The position numbers and the translations under genes are program-made. DNA of 64,000 bases from Solenopsis invicta (lineage: Eukaryota > Arthropoda > Insecta > Hymenoptera > Formicidae): contig NC_052679.1 in the NCBI RefSeq assembly GCF_016802725.1, forward strand, positions 8,093,001 through 8,157,000, read 5' to 3'. Of this stretch, positions 11,143 to 22,745 are shown in pieces (position 1 is the stretch's first letter; each line of letters opens with the position of its first letter). The notes beneath the pieces are model-generated. The model was not told the DNA's origin, did no database searches, and worked only from the letters and a program-made list of their open reading frames with translations.

Positions 11143-12666
11143 ATGTGTCTACCAAGTAAGATACTTTGGTGTTTCGTGCTTCTGCTTGTTGCTTCATCCT
11201 CAGAGTCTTGGGAAAATTCTACGAATGGTGATGAGCAGAACGACAGTTCGACGGTGCGGAATGATCTTTTCGTAAGCTCTATGAAATATCAAAACGACGA
11301 GATCAAGTCAACACGGTGTAATTCACTTGAACGTTCTATCAAGAATGACGACGAAATGCAATATGAGCCTCATATTAATTCTACAAAGAACGAAGGAGAA
11401 GATGATAATTCGAAACGAAATGGGTCTCGCGGACATATCATGGATTGCGAAGAAAGTAATCAGATTTTTATGGAGTCCGCCGCGAATTCTACAGAAATCA
11501 ATGATTCCATGGCACAAGAAGTTAAGAATCACTCCAAAATCGAAAGCAAAAGCAATTCTACATCGTACGAACACGGAAGTTCGAATAAAAATTCAAAAAT
11601 TCGAAAAACTATTGGCATTGTTTCGTATGAAGCGTGTCACAATGTTACTTGCGTTCAGCTCTGCTGTCCTGTTCGTAATGTCATGATGGAAACGGGAAAA
11701 TGCGTCGTTAACAAAAGCGGTACTTACTATCTTCCAAGGTTGAACAAATATGAGAATGGTTCCGATGACGCACTATTTTCCCTGACTGTCCACGATCCAT
11801 GCCTTTCACAAGGATTTGGAAAAAATCTGCTTCCTCACAATGAATACTTATTTCTGACCGATGGCTCTTTGTATCAAGGCCCTGGAAAATTCATTTTACC
11901 GACTTTTTACTGCTTAATCAGTTTTAAAGGGGAGATTTATGAAGTGTTGGTCTGCAGTAATCAGAGAGAATATCCAGTATATGCATCCGCATGTCTCCTA
12001 GTATCTTTGCCGTTTCTGCTGCTGACGTTCGTGATATATTCAATATTGCCAGAACTCCAAAACATGCATGGCTATACATTGCGTGCATACGTTGCCTCAT
12101 TATTTATTACATATGCGATTATGTATTGTGGTCACCAAGTTTCTGAATTACAAGAAGTTGATGACAAAATATATTGCATTACACTAGGTACAGAATGAAT
12201 GAATTCTATAACAAAAATTTCACGGACAGATTTAGCAATAATTATAAACTTGATTGACATTCCAATACGTATTTGATGATTAACACATTATCTATTTGAT
12301 TCTTTCAGCATACATTTTAAATTTCTTTTTTTTGTCGACTTTTTTCTGGCTAAATGTAATATGCTTCGACATTTGGTGGACATTCAGGTAAGCAATATAT
12401 ATAAATTCCATACTATCAGACAATACGCATATCTAAAAGACGACTAAAGAACGTCTTTTAGACATGCGTTGCCCTCTGAAATTTTATGTGCAAATACCAT
12501 ATAACATTCAGTTCCACTAAAGTGCAAATGTTAACTTCAATAACTTTCATGCTCATTAAATAAATTGAAACAAAATATTCAAATAATAAAATTGGTCCGA
12601 TGGAAAACTTTGTGTAAAAAAAAAAATCTTACTTTAAAAATATGATTGTTTGCGTCTGTAAAAACC

Positions 12667-12711
<45 letters not shown>

Positions 12712-15700
12712 TTTATAAATAATTATATTGCATATATAATAACAATAAATATATGAGTTTTTATGATTATTACTTTGCAAAAAGTTAATTACAATAATTA
12801 GGTATTTTTGTTTTTAAATGTAAATGTTGGATAATAATTGGTGATTAAATAATATAATCATATTTCACAGAGGACTCCGTTCATATCGAACAAATATAAA
12901 GCAAAGGAAGAAGAAGTTTGTGATATATTCAATCTATGCATGGGGAATTCCCTTGATCATTAACATTATCTGTGCCATTATGGATTATGTTGATGGGATA
13001 CCAGAAAATTGGATTAGGCCTCAAATATGTACAAAGAAATTTTGGTTTGGTGGTACGTGGCATTGACAAAAGATTCTCTACTAGTGTCACCTAATGTTAG
13101 CGGAACATAAAACTGAAAAGCTTTGCTTGAATTCCAATTTCAATTAAATAACTTTCAATTAAAATAATGAACACACAGCTACGTACGTGTATTAGCGTGT
13201 AATGTGCAAAAAATTCTTCCTTATTTTAGAGAATATGGCAAAAATGATATATTTTTACACACCCATGGGTGCTACTATTATCAGTAATATTTGTTTCTTC
13301 ATCGCTACAACAGTAACAATTATATATCAGAATATACGTACGGCCCATCAATTGAGAGACTCTGAGAGCAAGCGTCACAACGAAAATAAGCAAAGGTTTG
13401 TACTGCCGAAGGAATCAATTTCATATGCTGTATTTCCCAAAAAATTGCATGCTATGCAATTTATTGATGTTTTCCATTCTGTAGTAAAATAAAATAATTA
13501 TTGATTATTATACAGATATGCATATATATGATCGTGATGTGTAAGCATACGATATTAACACTTCTAATTATATACCTTCTATACCTAATTATACCTTTTA
13601 TACCTATATCTAATTATATATACCTCCTACTTTTCTTAATGAAAAAGCAAGATGCATCTTTACAAATAGATTCGCATAACATCAATTAATTTTAATTAGA
13701 TAATTGTTTTTAGATAATTTTATATGTGTAGCCATTCACTTTCCCAATCAGCACATAATATTTAAAAAATGTTTTTAAAAACATTTTTTAAAACATTTAT
13801 AAAAACGCTAAAAATAATGAGTTGAGTCCCCTTTTTTTATTAAAAAAATGTTTATTTTAACGTTAAAAAAAATGTTTTTTAAATATTATAAAAACGTTTT
13901 TTAAACATGTAAAGAAAACGTTTATTAAACATTAAAGAAACGTTTTTTTTTAACGAAGCATAAGTGAGCAAAAAAAAAACATTTTAAAAACTTTTGCAAT
14001 AAAAAATTTTTCAAAAACGTTAAAATTAGTGGATTTATACCCTTTCTTACATTAAACAAATTTTTTTTAATATTGAGGTTTACTTCTTAAGAATATTTTT
14101 TTGAAAATTTCCGTACGATCACTCATCCAAGATGCAATCCCGATGAATGTTGCTTGACCTCTGTAATCGCTGTGAACTGATCCCTCGTGATGATCTGTAA
14201 ACACTTTGTGCTAATACATGTACATTACTGACAGATCAGGTCAATATATATGTTATCAAAAAGACGAAATATATATAATTAAAGTACATTATTTATATAA
14301 ATATACATAATTAAGTTAATTTTTATTGATTTTCATAGATGTTATTGAAACATTTTTTAAACGAATTTTAAGATCAATAATAATTGAAAAATAATTAAAT
14401 AGTTTAAGTGTTAAATAAATAATAAATAAACATAATTTAATTAAGTTAAAAAATAAGTAAAAAAATTATTATTAAATAAACATAAAATAAATATTAAATA
14501 AACATTTAAGAAATGCTTACTAAAATCATTTTTTCAATTTAAATAATTCATAAAAAATAAATATTTAAACAATATTAAACAAACGTTAAAAAACATTAAT
14601 TAAAAAAAAAATAAAAAAAATATTAAATTAATATTAAATTAATGTTCAACAAATGTTAAATTAATGTTTTTGAAATTGTTGTTTTAAATAAAAAATTAAT
14701 GTAAAATAAATATTAAATAAATGTTAAATAAATGTTAAATGAATATAAAAAAAAAATTTTTTTTTTAATAAAAAATTAATGTAAAATAAATATTAAATTA
14801 ATGTTGAATCAATGTTAAATTAATTAAAAAAAAAATGTTTTTTTAAACTAAAAATTAATGTAAAATAAATATTAAATTAATGTTTAATAAATGTAAAATT
14901 AATGTTTTTAAAAATGTTTTTTTAAATGAAAAATTATTGTAAAATAAATATTAAATAAACGTTAAATAAATATTTTCCCAAATCATTATTTTAAATATTT
15001 AATTAATGTTAAACAAATGTTAAATAAACGTTAAATAAATATTAAATATTTAAATATTTTCTCTAAATCATTATTTTAAATATTTAAGTAATGTTAAATA
15101 AATATTTAATAAATGTTTAATAAATATTTTTGTTATAATGCATGAATTGTACAATAAAAAATTAATATTAAATAAATATTTAAAAAATATTTAAAAAATA
15201 TTGTGTGCTAATTGGGTTTATGGCTTATAAAGTTAAATATTGCTGTTTTTATTTTTTAAGAGGATTTTTAAAATTCTTTAACATAAAAATTTAATACTAA
15301 CTTGTTTAAGATTGTTTATTATTATCGTTAAGAATATGTAAAAATGACAATCACTTTGTTTTCATGTGTCTTTTAATGGCTTTTAGTACAAAAATATGTT
15401 TGCTTACAGGTTTAAAATGTATCTGAAGCTGTTCATAGTGATGGGAATAAGCTGGACTATGGAGATAATAGCATGGTTGATTAATTCTGTGCCGTCATAT
15501 GTTTGGTATCCCACTAATATCATAAATAGCTTGCAAGGCCTCATTATCTTCATCATATTCGTATGTAAAAAAAAGATAAAGCAACAGCTGTTAAAACGAT
15601 TCAGCGGGCAAAATTGCGGACCATTTTGTAAAATTGCAATATATAATGATAGCACGGCGTCAAATATTACTGGCACATCGACATTGGAAAACCATACAAT

Positions 15701-15782
15701 GCCCATGCAAGAAATTAATTACTCTAATCAACAACCAAATGTCTTGCACCGTTTTAATCATACTCGTAGCACTGAAACGTAA
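11143..15782 (+). CDS. Methuselah-like G protein-coupled receptor, complete
   Basis: Seven-helix receptor of the insect Methuselah group (secretin-like). Five exons with matching phases: 11143-12187, 12309-12387, 12871-13052, 13230-13395 and 15410-15782, for 614 residues. The N terminus is a hydrophobic signal (KILWCFVLLLVA). Next comes a long Asn/Ser/Lys-rich stretch with many N-x-S/T sequons, then a Cys-containing ectodomain (EACHNVTCVQLCCP). Helix 1 is YASACLLVSLPFLLLTFVIY. The third helix carries the family hallmark FFWLNVICFDIWWTFR. Later exons supply YAWGIPLIINIICAIMDYV, the aromatic motif FWFGENMAKMIYFYTP with the next helix, and a final helix pair ending in a basic tail. Relative to fly Methuselah the low-complexity N-terminal stalk looks expanded. 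The ligand cannot be predicted. Intron 4 is enlarged by an AT-rich MITE. The exact mthl orthologue is unknown. Confidence 0.92.
12669..12710. repeat. CA dinucleotide microsatellite
   Basis: About 21 CA units within intron 2 of the Methuselah-like gene. Confidence 0.95.
13743..15216. mobile_element. Large AT-rich inverted-repeat element in a receptor intron, containing a 5S-like block
   Basis: The ends CCCAATCAGCACATAATATT and AATATTGTGTGCTAATTGGG are inverted copies. The 1.47-kb interior consists mostly of degenerate TTAAATAAATGTTAAA words, a satellite-like array in which AAACGTT/AACATTT motifs recur. A 5S-rRNA-like block (14115-14170, minus) sits inside, probably as a nested element. No coding potential. 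Confidence 0.65.
14115..14170 (-). repeat. 5S rRNA-like internal promoter block, copy A
   Basis: Read on the minus strand, this contains GATTACAGAGGTCAAGCAAC followed after a short spacer by CTTGGATGAGTGATCG. These correspond to the 5S rRNA box A/intermediate region and box C, which in animals read approximately GATCACCGAAGTTAAGCAAC and ACTTGGATGGGTGACCG. The 5' half of a 5S gene is absent, so this is a repeat-borne 5S fragment, not a functional 5S gene. Confidence 0.6.
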
Positions 15783-15808
15783 AGGAAAAATTTGATTATA
15801 GATGAATC

Positions 15809-16304
15809 CCAGATAGCACAAAATATTTATAAAATATTTACTAAATATTTATAAAATTTATTTTAATATTTTATAAACATTTATCAAAACATTTAATAAA
15901 TGTTTTTATGGCCACAGATTGGACTGATCATAAATATTTATTATAAATGTTTTAAAAATATTTATGATTTATGATAATTATTTGAAAATGTTTAAAATAT
16001 CCGCATAAATATTATATTACACCACATAATCCCAATGAGTAAAACAATATTTCTATATTTTAAAAAACAATTTTCGCAAAAAAATTCCATTCTTAGGAAT
16101 TTTTTTCGGAAATTCCGAAGCGGTCACCCATCCAAGTCGCGACCAATATTTTAGAAAATATTTTAACAATATTTTGATAAAGTTTTTTATAATCTTTTTC
16201 CGTCATATATATAAAATATGTATAAAATATTTCTATAAAATTTATAAAAAATATTTATGATATATATTTATTAATATTTATCGTAAATATTGTGTGCTAT
16301 CTGG
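15809..16304. mobile_element. AT-rich MITE with CCAGATAGCACA ends
   Basis: Begins CCAGATAGCACAAAATATTT and ends AAATATTGTGTGCTATCTGG, inverted copies. The interior is TTTATAAAATATTT-type sequence. A nested piece starting CCCAATGAGTAAAACAATAT (about 16030) carries a truncated 5S-like block. Confidence 0.75.
16118..16144 (-). repeat. 5S rRNA-like block, truncated copy B
   Basis: On the minus strand it reads GGTCGCGACTTGGATGGGTG then ACCGCTTCGG, the box C portion of 5S rRNA. The box A half is missing because the repeat is broken at about 16144. The flanking TTCCTAAGAATGGAATTTTT is shared with copies C and D. Confidence 0.55.
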
Positions 16305-17013
16305 AATTTGCATTATATTATAACCTCAAGTACCTCTCGTTCTCTTTAGAGAAAGAATAATGATATACATTTTATTAAAATGTTTCGTAAAATGAAATTT
16401 ATATATATAATTATTATAAATTGTCATATTAAATAATAAAGTTTCTATTGATGTATTATATATGTATATATGTATAGATAATATTTTTATAATTTCGTAT
16501 AAATATACCTAATATTATTCTTTAGAAGTTATTTTCGAACGATTTTTATAGGACGGCTTTCAATTTCAAACTTTGAGATATAGGCCACGGTACTTAATTA
16601 TTTTCATAGATTATTAATAATCTACAAAAAAGCCGAGACCGCTCGAGAGCGGATGTATCGGCTTCCTCTTGCTTCCTGCATTGTCCTTTAGAGGTTATCT
16701 CGCAACAACATATTTACAATTTATATGCTGTAAAATTATCAAGTTTACATAAAATTTTTTATTTTAAATTTTACCCTTTAAACAAGTTAACAGAGATCGA
16801 TATGTATGTATCTACAGCGACTACAACAGATATCTTGGCATATATCAAACTTGAGAGGGATAGGAAGTAGGAACGGACTAGAACGGATGTGTTTTCAGAT
16901 ATTTCGTGCAAAGTTACGTATGGTTACGTATTATATGCTTTTTTAGTAATTTTAAATACTTTTGATTAACGTTACGATTACGTAGTAATGAACATGTACT
17001 AATAATAGGAATC

Positions 17014-19227
17014 ATGTTATCACAAAATGTAAGTACAAAAATGCTTTTAACTGAATATCTGAGAAAACAATGTTTTGCCACTCATTTTTGTAGGTTATGA
17101 TCAGTTATAATTAGGTTAGAATATTATTCTGAATCTTATATATTTATATTTATTTTATATTTAGGTTGATGGAAAAAAAGCCGTTGATTAAAATTAAAAT
17201 TAAAGTTAATCATGCTATTTATTATTCATCCATTAAGAAGCTGTCGGCACATATCATGCAGTTTTGTGCCAAAATTTTCTGTCATTATGGTTTGTAGCAA
17301 TCAAAAAGTTTGTCGTTCTGCTGTGTATTTTTTTAAAGAAAAAAAAATTAATTTCAGGGTTCTGGTTTCCCAAGACAAAAGTCAATAAAGACTGGGTATA
17401 TGGAAGAACCAGTACTAACTATGAAAGATTGTCACAAACAAGTTAGGACGACAGTTTTAACAACACCTTTTCCCACAGAGAAAAATGTTGACTATAAAAT
17501 TGCAAAAGATCCCTGTAAAATAGAAAAGTCAGAATGGACGCCTATAGTAGTCGATTATACCAAACTTCATAAATACTATCTCAAATTATCAAAGATTAAA
17601 TTAACATGTATGTATTAATCATATGCGTTGGAGTTTACATCAATTTAAAATATAACTGTGTGACTATAATTAGAAAAACACAAATGTCTTAATGAAAATG
17701 TTTGTTACACTGCAAACTAATCATTTGATAGTACTTAAATATTTAATTTACTAACTATATTTGTAATTCTTTTTTTTATATTGTAGCTCTTGTCGTAGCA
17801 ACAACGATGGCTGGATATGCATTAGCTCCTGCGCCATTTGACTTTTATACATTTATAATGTGTTCTTTAGGCACAGGCTTAGTCTCTGCCACTGCAAATA
17901 CAATTAATCAATTTTTTGAAGTACCTTTTGATGCACAGATGTCACGGACAAAAAATCGGGTATTGGTACGTGGTCATTTGACGTGAGTGTTTTTAACTTT
18001 TCTATTTTGACATAATTAGATTTAAGTAACTTGATGTTAAATATAATGACAATTGAATATATATTACCAGGCCTATTCACGCAGTAACATTTGCAGCAGT
18101 ATCGGGTATTATTGGATTATCCATACTCTACAATGAAGTAAATGGTATTACAGCAATGTTAGGTGCTAGCAATCTTATTTTATACACGCTCATATATACT
18201 CCTATGAAACGCATCAGTATTGTCAACACGTGGGTTGGTTCTGTTGGTAAGTATATATTTTTATGTATATTAAAACATTATAACTTGTTACTTTCTTTGT
18301 AGTAGGAGCAATTCCTCCTCTTATGGGTTGGGCTGCTTGTACTGGCAACATAATGGTACCAGGTGCTTGGCTTTTGCCCGGTATTTTATATGCGTGGCAA
18401 TTTCCACACTTTAATGCTCTTTCGTGGAATTTGAGACCGGATTATTCACGAGCCGGTTATCGAATGATGGCTGTTACAAATCCAGATTTATGTCGTAGAA
18501 CAACTATGAGATATACGGTAGTTCTAATGACTCTGTGTTATTTAGCTCCTATATTGGATGTAACTCATTGGTGGTTTGCATTGGCTTCGACACCAATCAA
18601 TGCATCTTTCCTGTATCTAGGTAAAGTATACATACTTCTGTGTGTTTTGAAAAAATTATCTAAAATTTCTGTATTTATATGTGTGTGCGTGTGTGTTTAG
18701 TGTACACGCGCGCGCGCGCGACATATTTAAGAGCCAAATTTTTTCAGTTTGTTAAAATTGTAAAAAAAAATAAAAGTTTAAATTTATATGTTTAAAGATA
18801 TTTTTTTTAAACTTACAAAAGAAATTAATAATTGACAAAAAAAATCACATTTAACTTTCTGGATGAACTATTATGTTACTACTTGAAACATGATTCAATT
18901 ATTTATTTTAACGTGCTGTATAAATTTGCACTCGATCTTTTCAGATATTATGTACATGTATATATCTAAACTTGATAATATACATTTTCAATTTTAGCTT
19001 GGAAATTTAACAAGCAATCGGATAGTGCAAATTCTAGGAAATTATTTCGATTTTCATTACTTCATCTACCTCTATTGATGATGCTGATATTCTCAAGTAA
19101 AAAATATTGGGCCAACACGGACAAACAGGAAGATAAAGTTGAATCTTCTCACAACGAATCAGCAAAGAAGACCGATTTATTGACTATTTTCACAGCACCT
19201 ATCGCTACAGCAACTTCCTCTGTGTAA
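17014..19227 (+). CDS. COX10: Protoheme IX farnesyltransferase (COX10), mitochondrial
   Basis: Converts heme b to heme o with farnesyl diphosphate in the mitochondrial inner membrane, the first step to heme a for cytochrome oxidase. Exons 17014-17028, 17358-17607, 17787-17982, 18071-18246, 18303-18620 and 18998-19227 join in phase to give 394 residues. The UbiA-type aspartate-rich prenyl-binding motif is NQFFEVPFDAQMSRT, and the loop TPMKRISIVNTWVGSVVGAI is followed by PPLMGW and WQFPHFNALSWNLRPDYSRA, all typical COX10. Several hydrophobic helices follow. The first exon is only five codons (MLSQN) and was chosen from a lone ATG followed by a perfect donor. An additional or different 5' exon carrying a longer presequence is possible. 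The gene faces DUS1L tail to tail, with 298 bp between stops. An AATAAA lies near 19427. Confidence 0.93.
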
Positions 19228-19525
19228 AAGTAGTTTTGTTCTGTTAAATATGTCGGTGACATAGTACAAATTATTACAATATCGTTATGAATTTTAGGTC
19301 TCTATGAGATTCTTACATTACCTCATTAGCTTTTCAAAATACGATATTGTGTAATGTAGACTGTACATATGATCGGTACTGAATTTATATTGTCTGGCAT
19401 TATTGTTACTTAATCAATAAACAAGAATGTGACGTCACATATTTTCGTGGAAAAAGGTAATAAAATTCAGACCATAAGTAAAATATTATATACATTTATT
19501 TTTATTTAAAATATAATACAGAGCG

Positions 19526-21956
19526 TTATGTTATATTTTCAACTCCCTGACGCTTTGCCTCGAATTCTTTCGCCATCTGTCTTCTAGTCTTGGTTAGATT
19601 TCTGTGACCAGCACAGTCTAAATTTTCTATATAACACTTATTTCTACAGCATTGTCGACATAACTTGTATTCACATTTAAAACCCTGCAATTTAAAATAA
19701 AACTTGTTCTTCGATATGTTTCGTTATCTTAAAGAAGGATTGTTTTGCGAAATATTCCTTAAGAAGCAAGAAGATGAAGAAAAGTTTACATTTCGAAAGT
19801 ATTTCAACCAACTAACCAGAGGATTCGGACAGGCATGACATCGATCTGAACTTCTCTTAGGAATCAAAGTTGCTTTGTTTGGTCTACGCGCTATCCGCTT
19901 AAGCTTTTTTGAACGTTTTCGCGATATTTCGTTTCCTTCCTCGTCCCTGTATTCACGTTTCCGAGATACACCTTCCTACAAATTTTTATCATTATTTTCA
20001 GTTCTAGACTGATGAAAGAATAAAAAGAAAAATCAATGTACAATATATAATTAATCACGTTTGACTCGTTTACCTGTAATTTTTGTGTGTATTCTTGTGG
20101 TGGTTCTCGTACGTAAGGTTGGCACAACCACGGTGGTAATTCCAAATTATAATCTAAAAATATCAAAAAATATTTAATAAGTACACGATGAATGTAAATG
20201 GTATTCTGTAGGTTTATATAGCCAAATTACCTGTCTTTCCCGTTTGCCAAATCAAACGTCCTTCATGATATGACAAATAGCGATCCCTCAAGGCATATGT
20301 GACACTTTTGAAAGCTTCCATAGTGGAGTTGGTGGCCAAGCTTTCCCTTTCCTCTTGATTTTCTGCTAAACAAAGTCTACTCTCTAGTTAAAGGCATGCC
20401 GTGTGCACGTTTGGGAATTATGCTTTGCTATTTATAATTCAACATGATCGAAAAATCAATACATACACGTGATGGAAGAGTTTAAACAAGTGACCGCGGA
20501 TATACGAAGCCGGTACCGGATATTGCTCTACAAGTTCCAGATATTCCAAAGCGGGTTCCCAACAAGCGGGATAACAAGATTCAAATATGTATGGATTATA
20601 AAGATTCCCTTCCGCTGACATCACACCGTGTACTTGGATTTCCTCGATGCATCGCTCCAAGTCTTGCACACATTGTATGTTACCATTAGCGATCACAGGA
20701 ATTTTCACGGCATCTCTGATTAAATGTATATAAAATAATGTAATAATTATTAAGAATTGATGCACAGAATTATTAAGAATAAGATGTGCGAAATACTGAA
20801 GTTTGACGATAATCTTTCCGATTCTATAATGAATAACGTTTCAAGAAATGTTGAAATGAAAAATGGATATGAATAATCACCATACCTTACGGCTTTAATG
20901 TGTTTCCAAGATGCTAGTCCAGTCAATGGGCCCTTTTGCTCTCTCGTACGTCCATGGACAGTAAGTAAACTGGCACCTGCGTCTTCCAGCATACAAGCAT
21001 ATTCTACGGTACGCTCGATTTCCGAGAACACCCGTAATTTGCAAGTAACAGGTATGCGTAATCCATTCTTTAAAGTCGATACTGCGCACATACACAGGAG
21101 ATTTATTACATTAGATTATTATTAAAATCTTAAAGTTTTTCAAGCTTAAGTAAAATGCATGTATACCAATTTTTTTTAACAAATCCCAGTCATCTTGTAA
21201 AAAAGCTCCATAATGTCCACGCTTTGCAATTGCCTGAGGACAGCCAATATTAATATCGATTGCATCACAGTATGGTTCAGCCAAGTGTGCGGCTTCCAAT
21301 AATATATCCGGATCATTGCCACAAAACTGGAAAACGAATTACTATTGCATAAAAGTTAATGTTAAATGTTTCTCTCTCTCTCTCTCTCTCCTTTGTTCAC
21401 AATTTTAAAATATTCACTTATAAGAAAAAGTTTGTGAAAGATTATTTTAAATATCTATTAAACGTTCGATAGGGCACATTATATCAGTCACACGGTTGTC
21501 CCATCACATACTTGAAGTTTTCTTTCGAACAATTCTAATATACCTTTTACACACTTTTAAATTTTATTATTTTGTTAAATGTTCCGGAAAAAATTCATAT
21601 GTGTTGCGAGGACTAATTTTAGTCTATAAAATTGGAATTGGTTGTTGCCGTGGTTATGGCGAGCAGACCTGTACAATCAGTGGACGATCCTCGCTAGTAC
21701 TAGCGAGAGCCTCTCGCCTGTATTTGGGATCCCGGCAGAAGACAGAGGAGTGCAGCATTGGTGTGTAACAGAGCTGGGCACCGTGCCGTCTACTGAGCAA
21801 TCTCCATGCCAATTCGCTCGCGTCCACCATCGGCGCGACTATATAACGCGGTGAACCCAAATCTTCCCAAACGTTCGTCCTCTTCTTCGACGCGACAGCC
21901 TCCTTGTCAGATGACTCCGCAATCTCGGACATTATCTGTGCGTATGAAGGTCGCAT
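19526..21956 (-). CDS. DUS1L: tRNA-dihydrouridine synthase 1-like (DUS1L), complete
   Basis: FMN-dependent enzyme reducing uridine at tRNA positions 16/17. Eight exons (21956-21669, 21326-21167, 21081-20886, 20715-20469, 20381-20231, 20153-20074, 19975-19817, 19684-19526) give 479 residues. Diagnostic motifs are YIVAPMVDASELAWRLL, then PLIVQFCGNDP, INIGCPQAIAKRGHYGAFL with the active-site Cys loop, CKLRVF, LTVHGRTREQKGP and VIANGNIQC. The C terminus carries PPWLCQPYVREPPQEY, a basic linker, and Cys pairs (CHACP, CEYKLCRQCC, CAGH) forming a likely zinc-binding tail as in other DUS1L proteins. The start is the first in-frame ATG (MRPSYAQIMSEIAE). The exon 5 acceptor (GAG before AGTAGACTT) was chosen to keep phase and is the least certain junction. 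Confidence 0.94.
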
Positions 21957-22745
21957 GAGCGATGCTATTGCCTGCAGTTGCAACTACGCGACACTCGGAG
22001 CTAAGTTATTCGATCGTTTAGCTTTTTTTCTCAAAGTACGTAAAGAAATCTGCGAGGAAACGTGTCGCATGCCACGATGCAATAATGTCATTTTAAAGTG
22101 ACACCATATCGATACCTGATACCAACTTATGAACCGTCGCGACGTCGTACGACTTGGAACTATTACTAGTCGTACAACTCGGTACCATGCTTGGCCGACT
22201 GTTAAAGTACAAGTTTTCATAAAGCCGAATTTTTATCTTTACCCTAAGTGTAATAATTGACGTTTTTTTCACAATTAATCCGTTTCTTTCTTGTTCGCGA
22301 GATAAAAACATTTGTGTTAATAAAGTTGTTCACACATCAATTACAGCAATTACAGAATGTCTTCGCATGTCTTTGTCACGTAAAATTTGAAAAGTCTTGG
22401 GCAAATTTTGGATCAACGTTCCAACGATAATCGAATCATTTGCTTCATTTAAGCGACGATGTCGTATATATACGAGTCTGTTCACAAGAAGAAATCTAGT
22501 TTTATATCAGACACATTGTGTCGCGCATTACAGTTTGTTAAGAGCAATTCGAAACGTTTAAATTTATATTTTACGTTTTATATTAAATTTCATGAAATTT
22601 TACAATATGAAATATTTTTGTAAAGAAAAAAGGCAGACTCATATATCACGAGGACATCCGAGAGGATACTCTTCTCAATTCGATATTGGAAAATTTTCGT
22701 ATTACATTGGTGAAAAGTAACACCTCGATGCGATGCCGTGTAACG
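21957..22745. other. Intergenic between DUS1L start and DHHC gene 3' end
   Basis: Contains the DUS1L 5' flank and the 3' UTR of the palmitoyltransferase gene. No exon or repeat was recognised. Confidence 0.6.

Larger units (their letters stand above)
15783..17013. other. Intergenic AT-rich region between the receptor gene and COX10
   Basis: Holds the inverted-repeat element at 15809-16304. The remainder (16305-17013) is AT-rich and shows no exon. It includes the expected COX10 promoter at its right end, without a clear TATA box. Confidence 0.6.

Noticed and set aside
14360..15180. CRISPR-like array from regularly recurring TTAAATAAA words
   Set aside because: Spacing is irregular, there are no unique spacers, and the host is eukaryotic; it is the interior of an AT-rich element.
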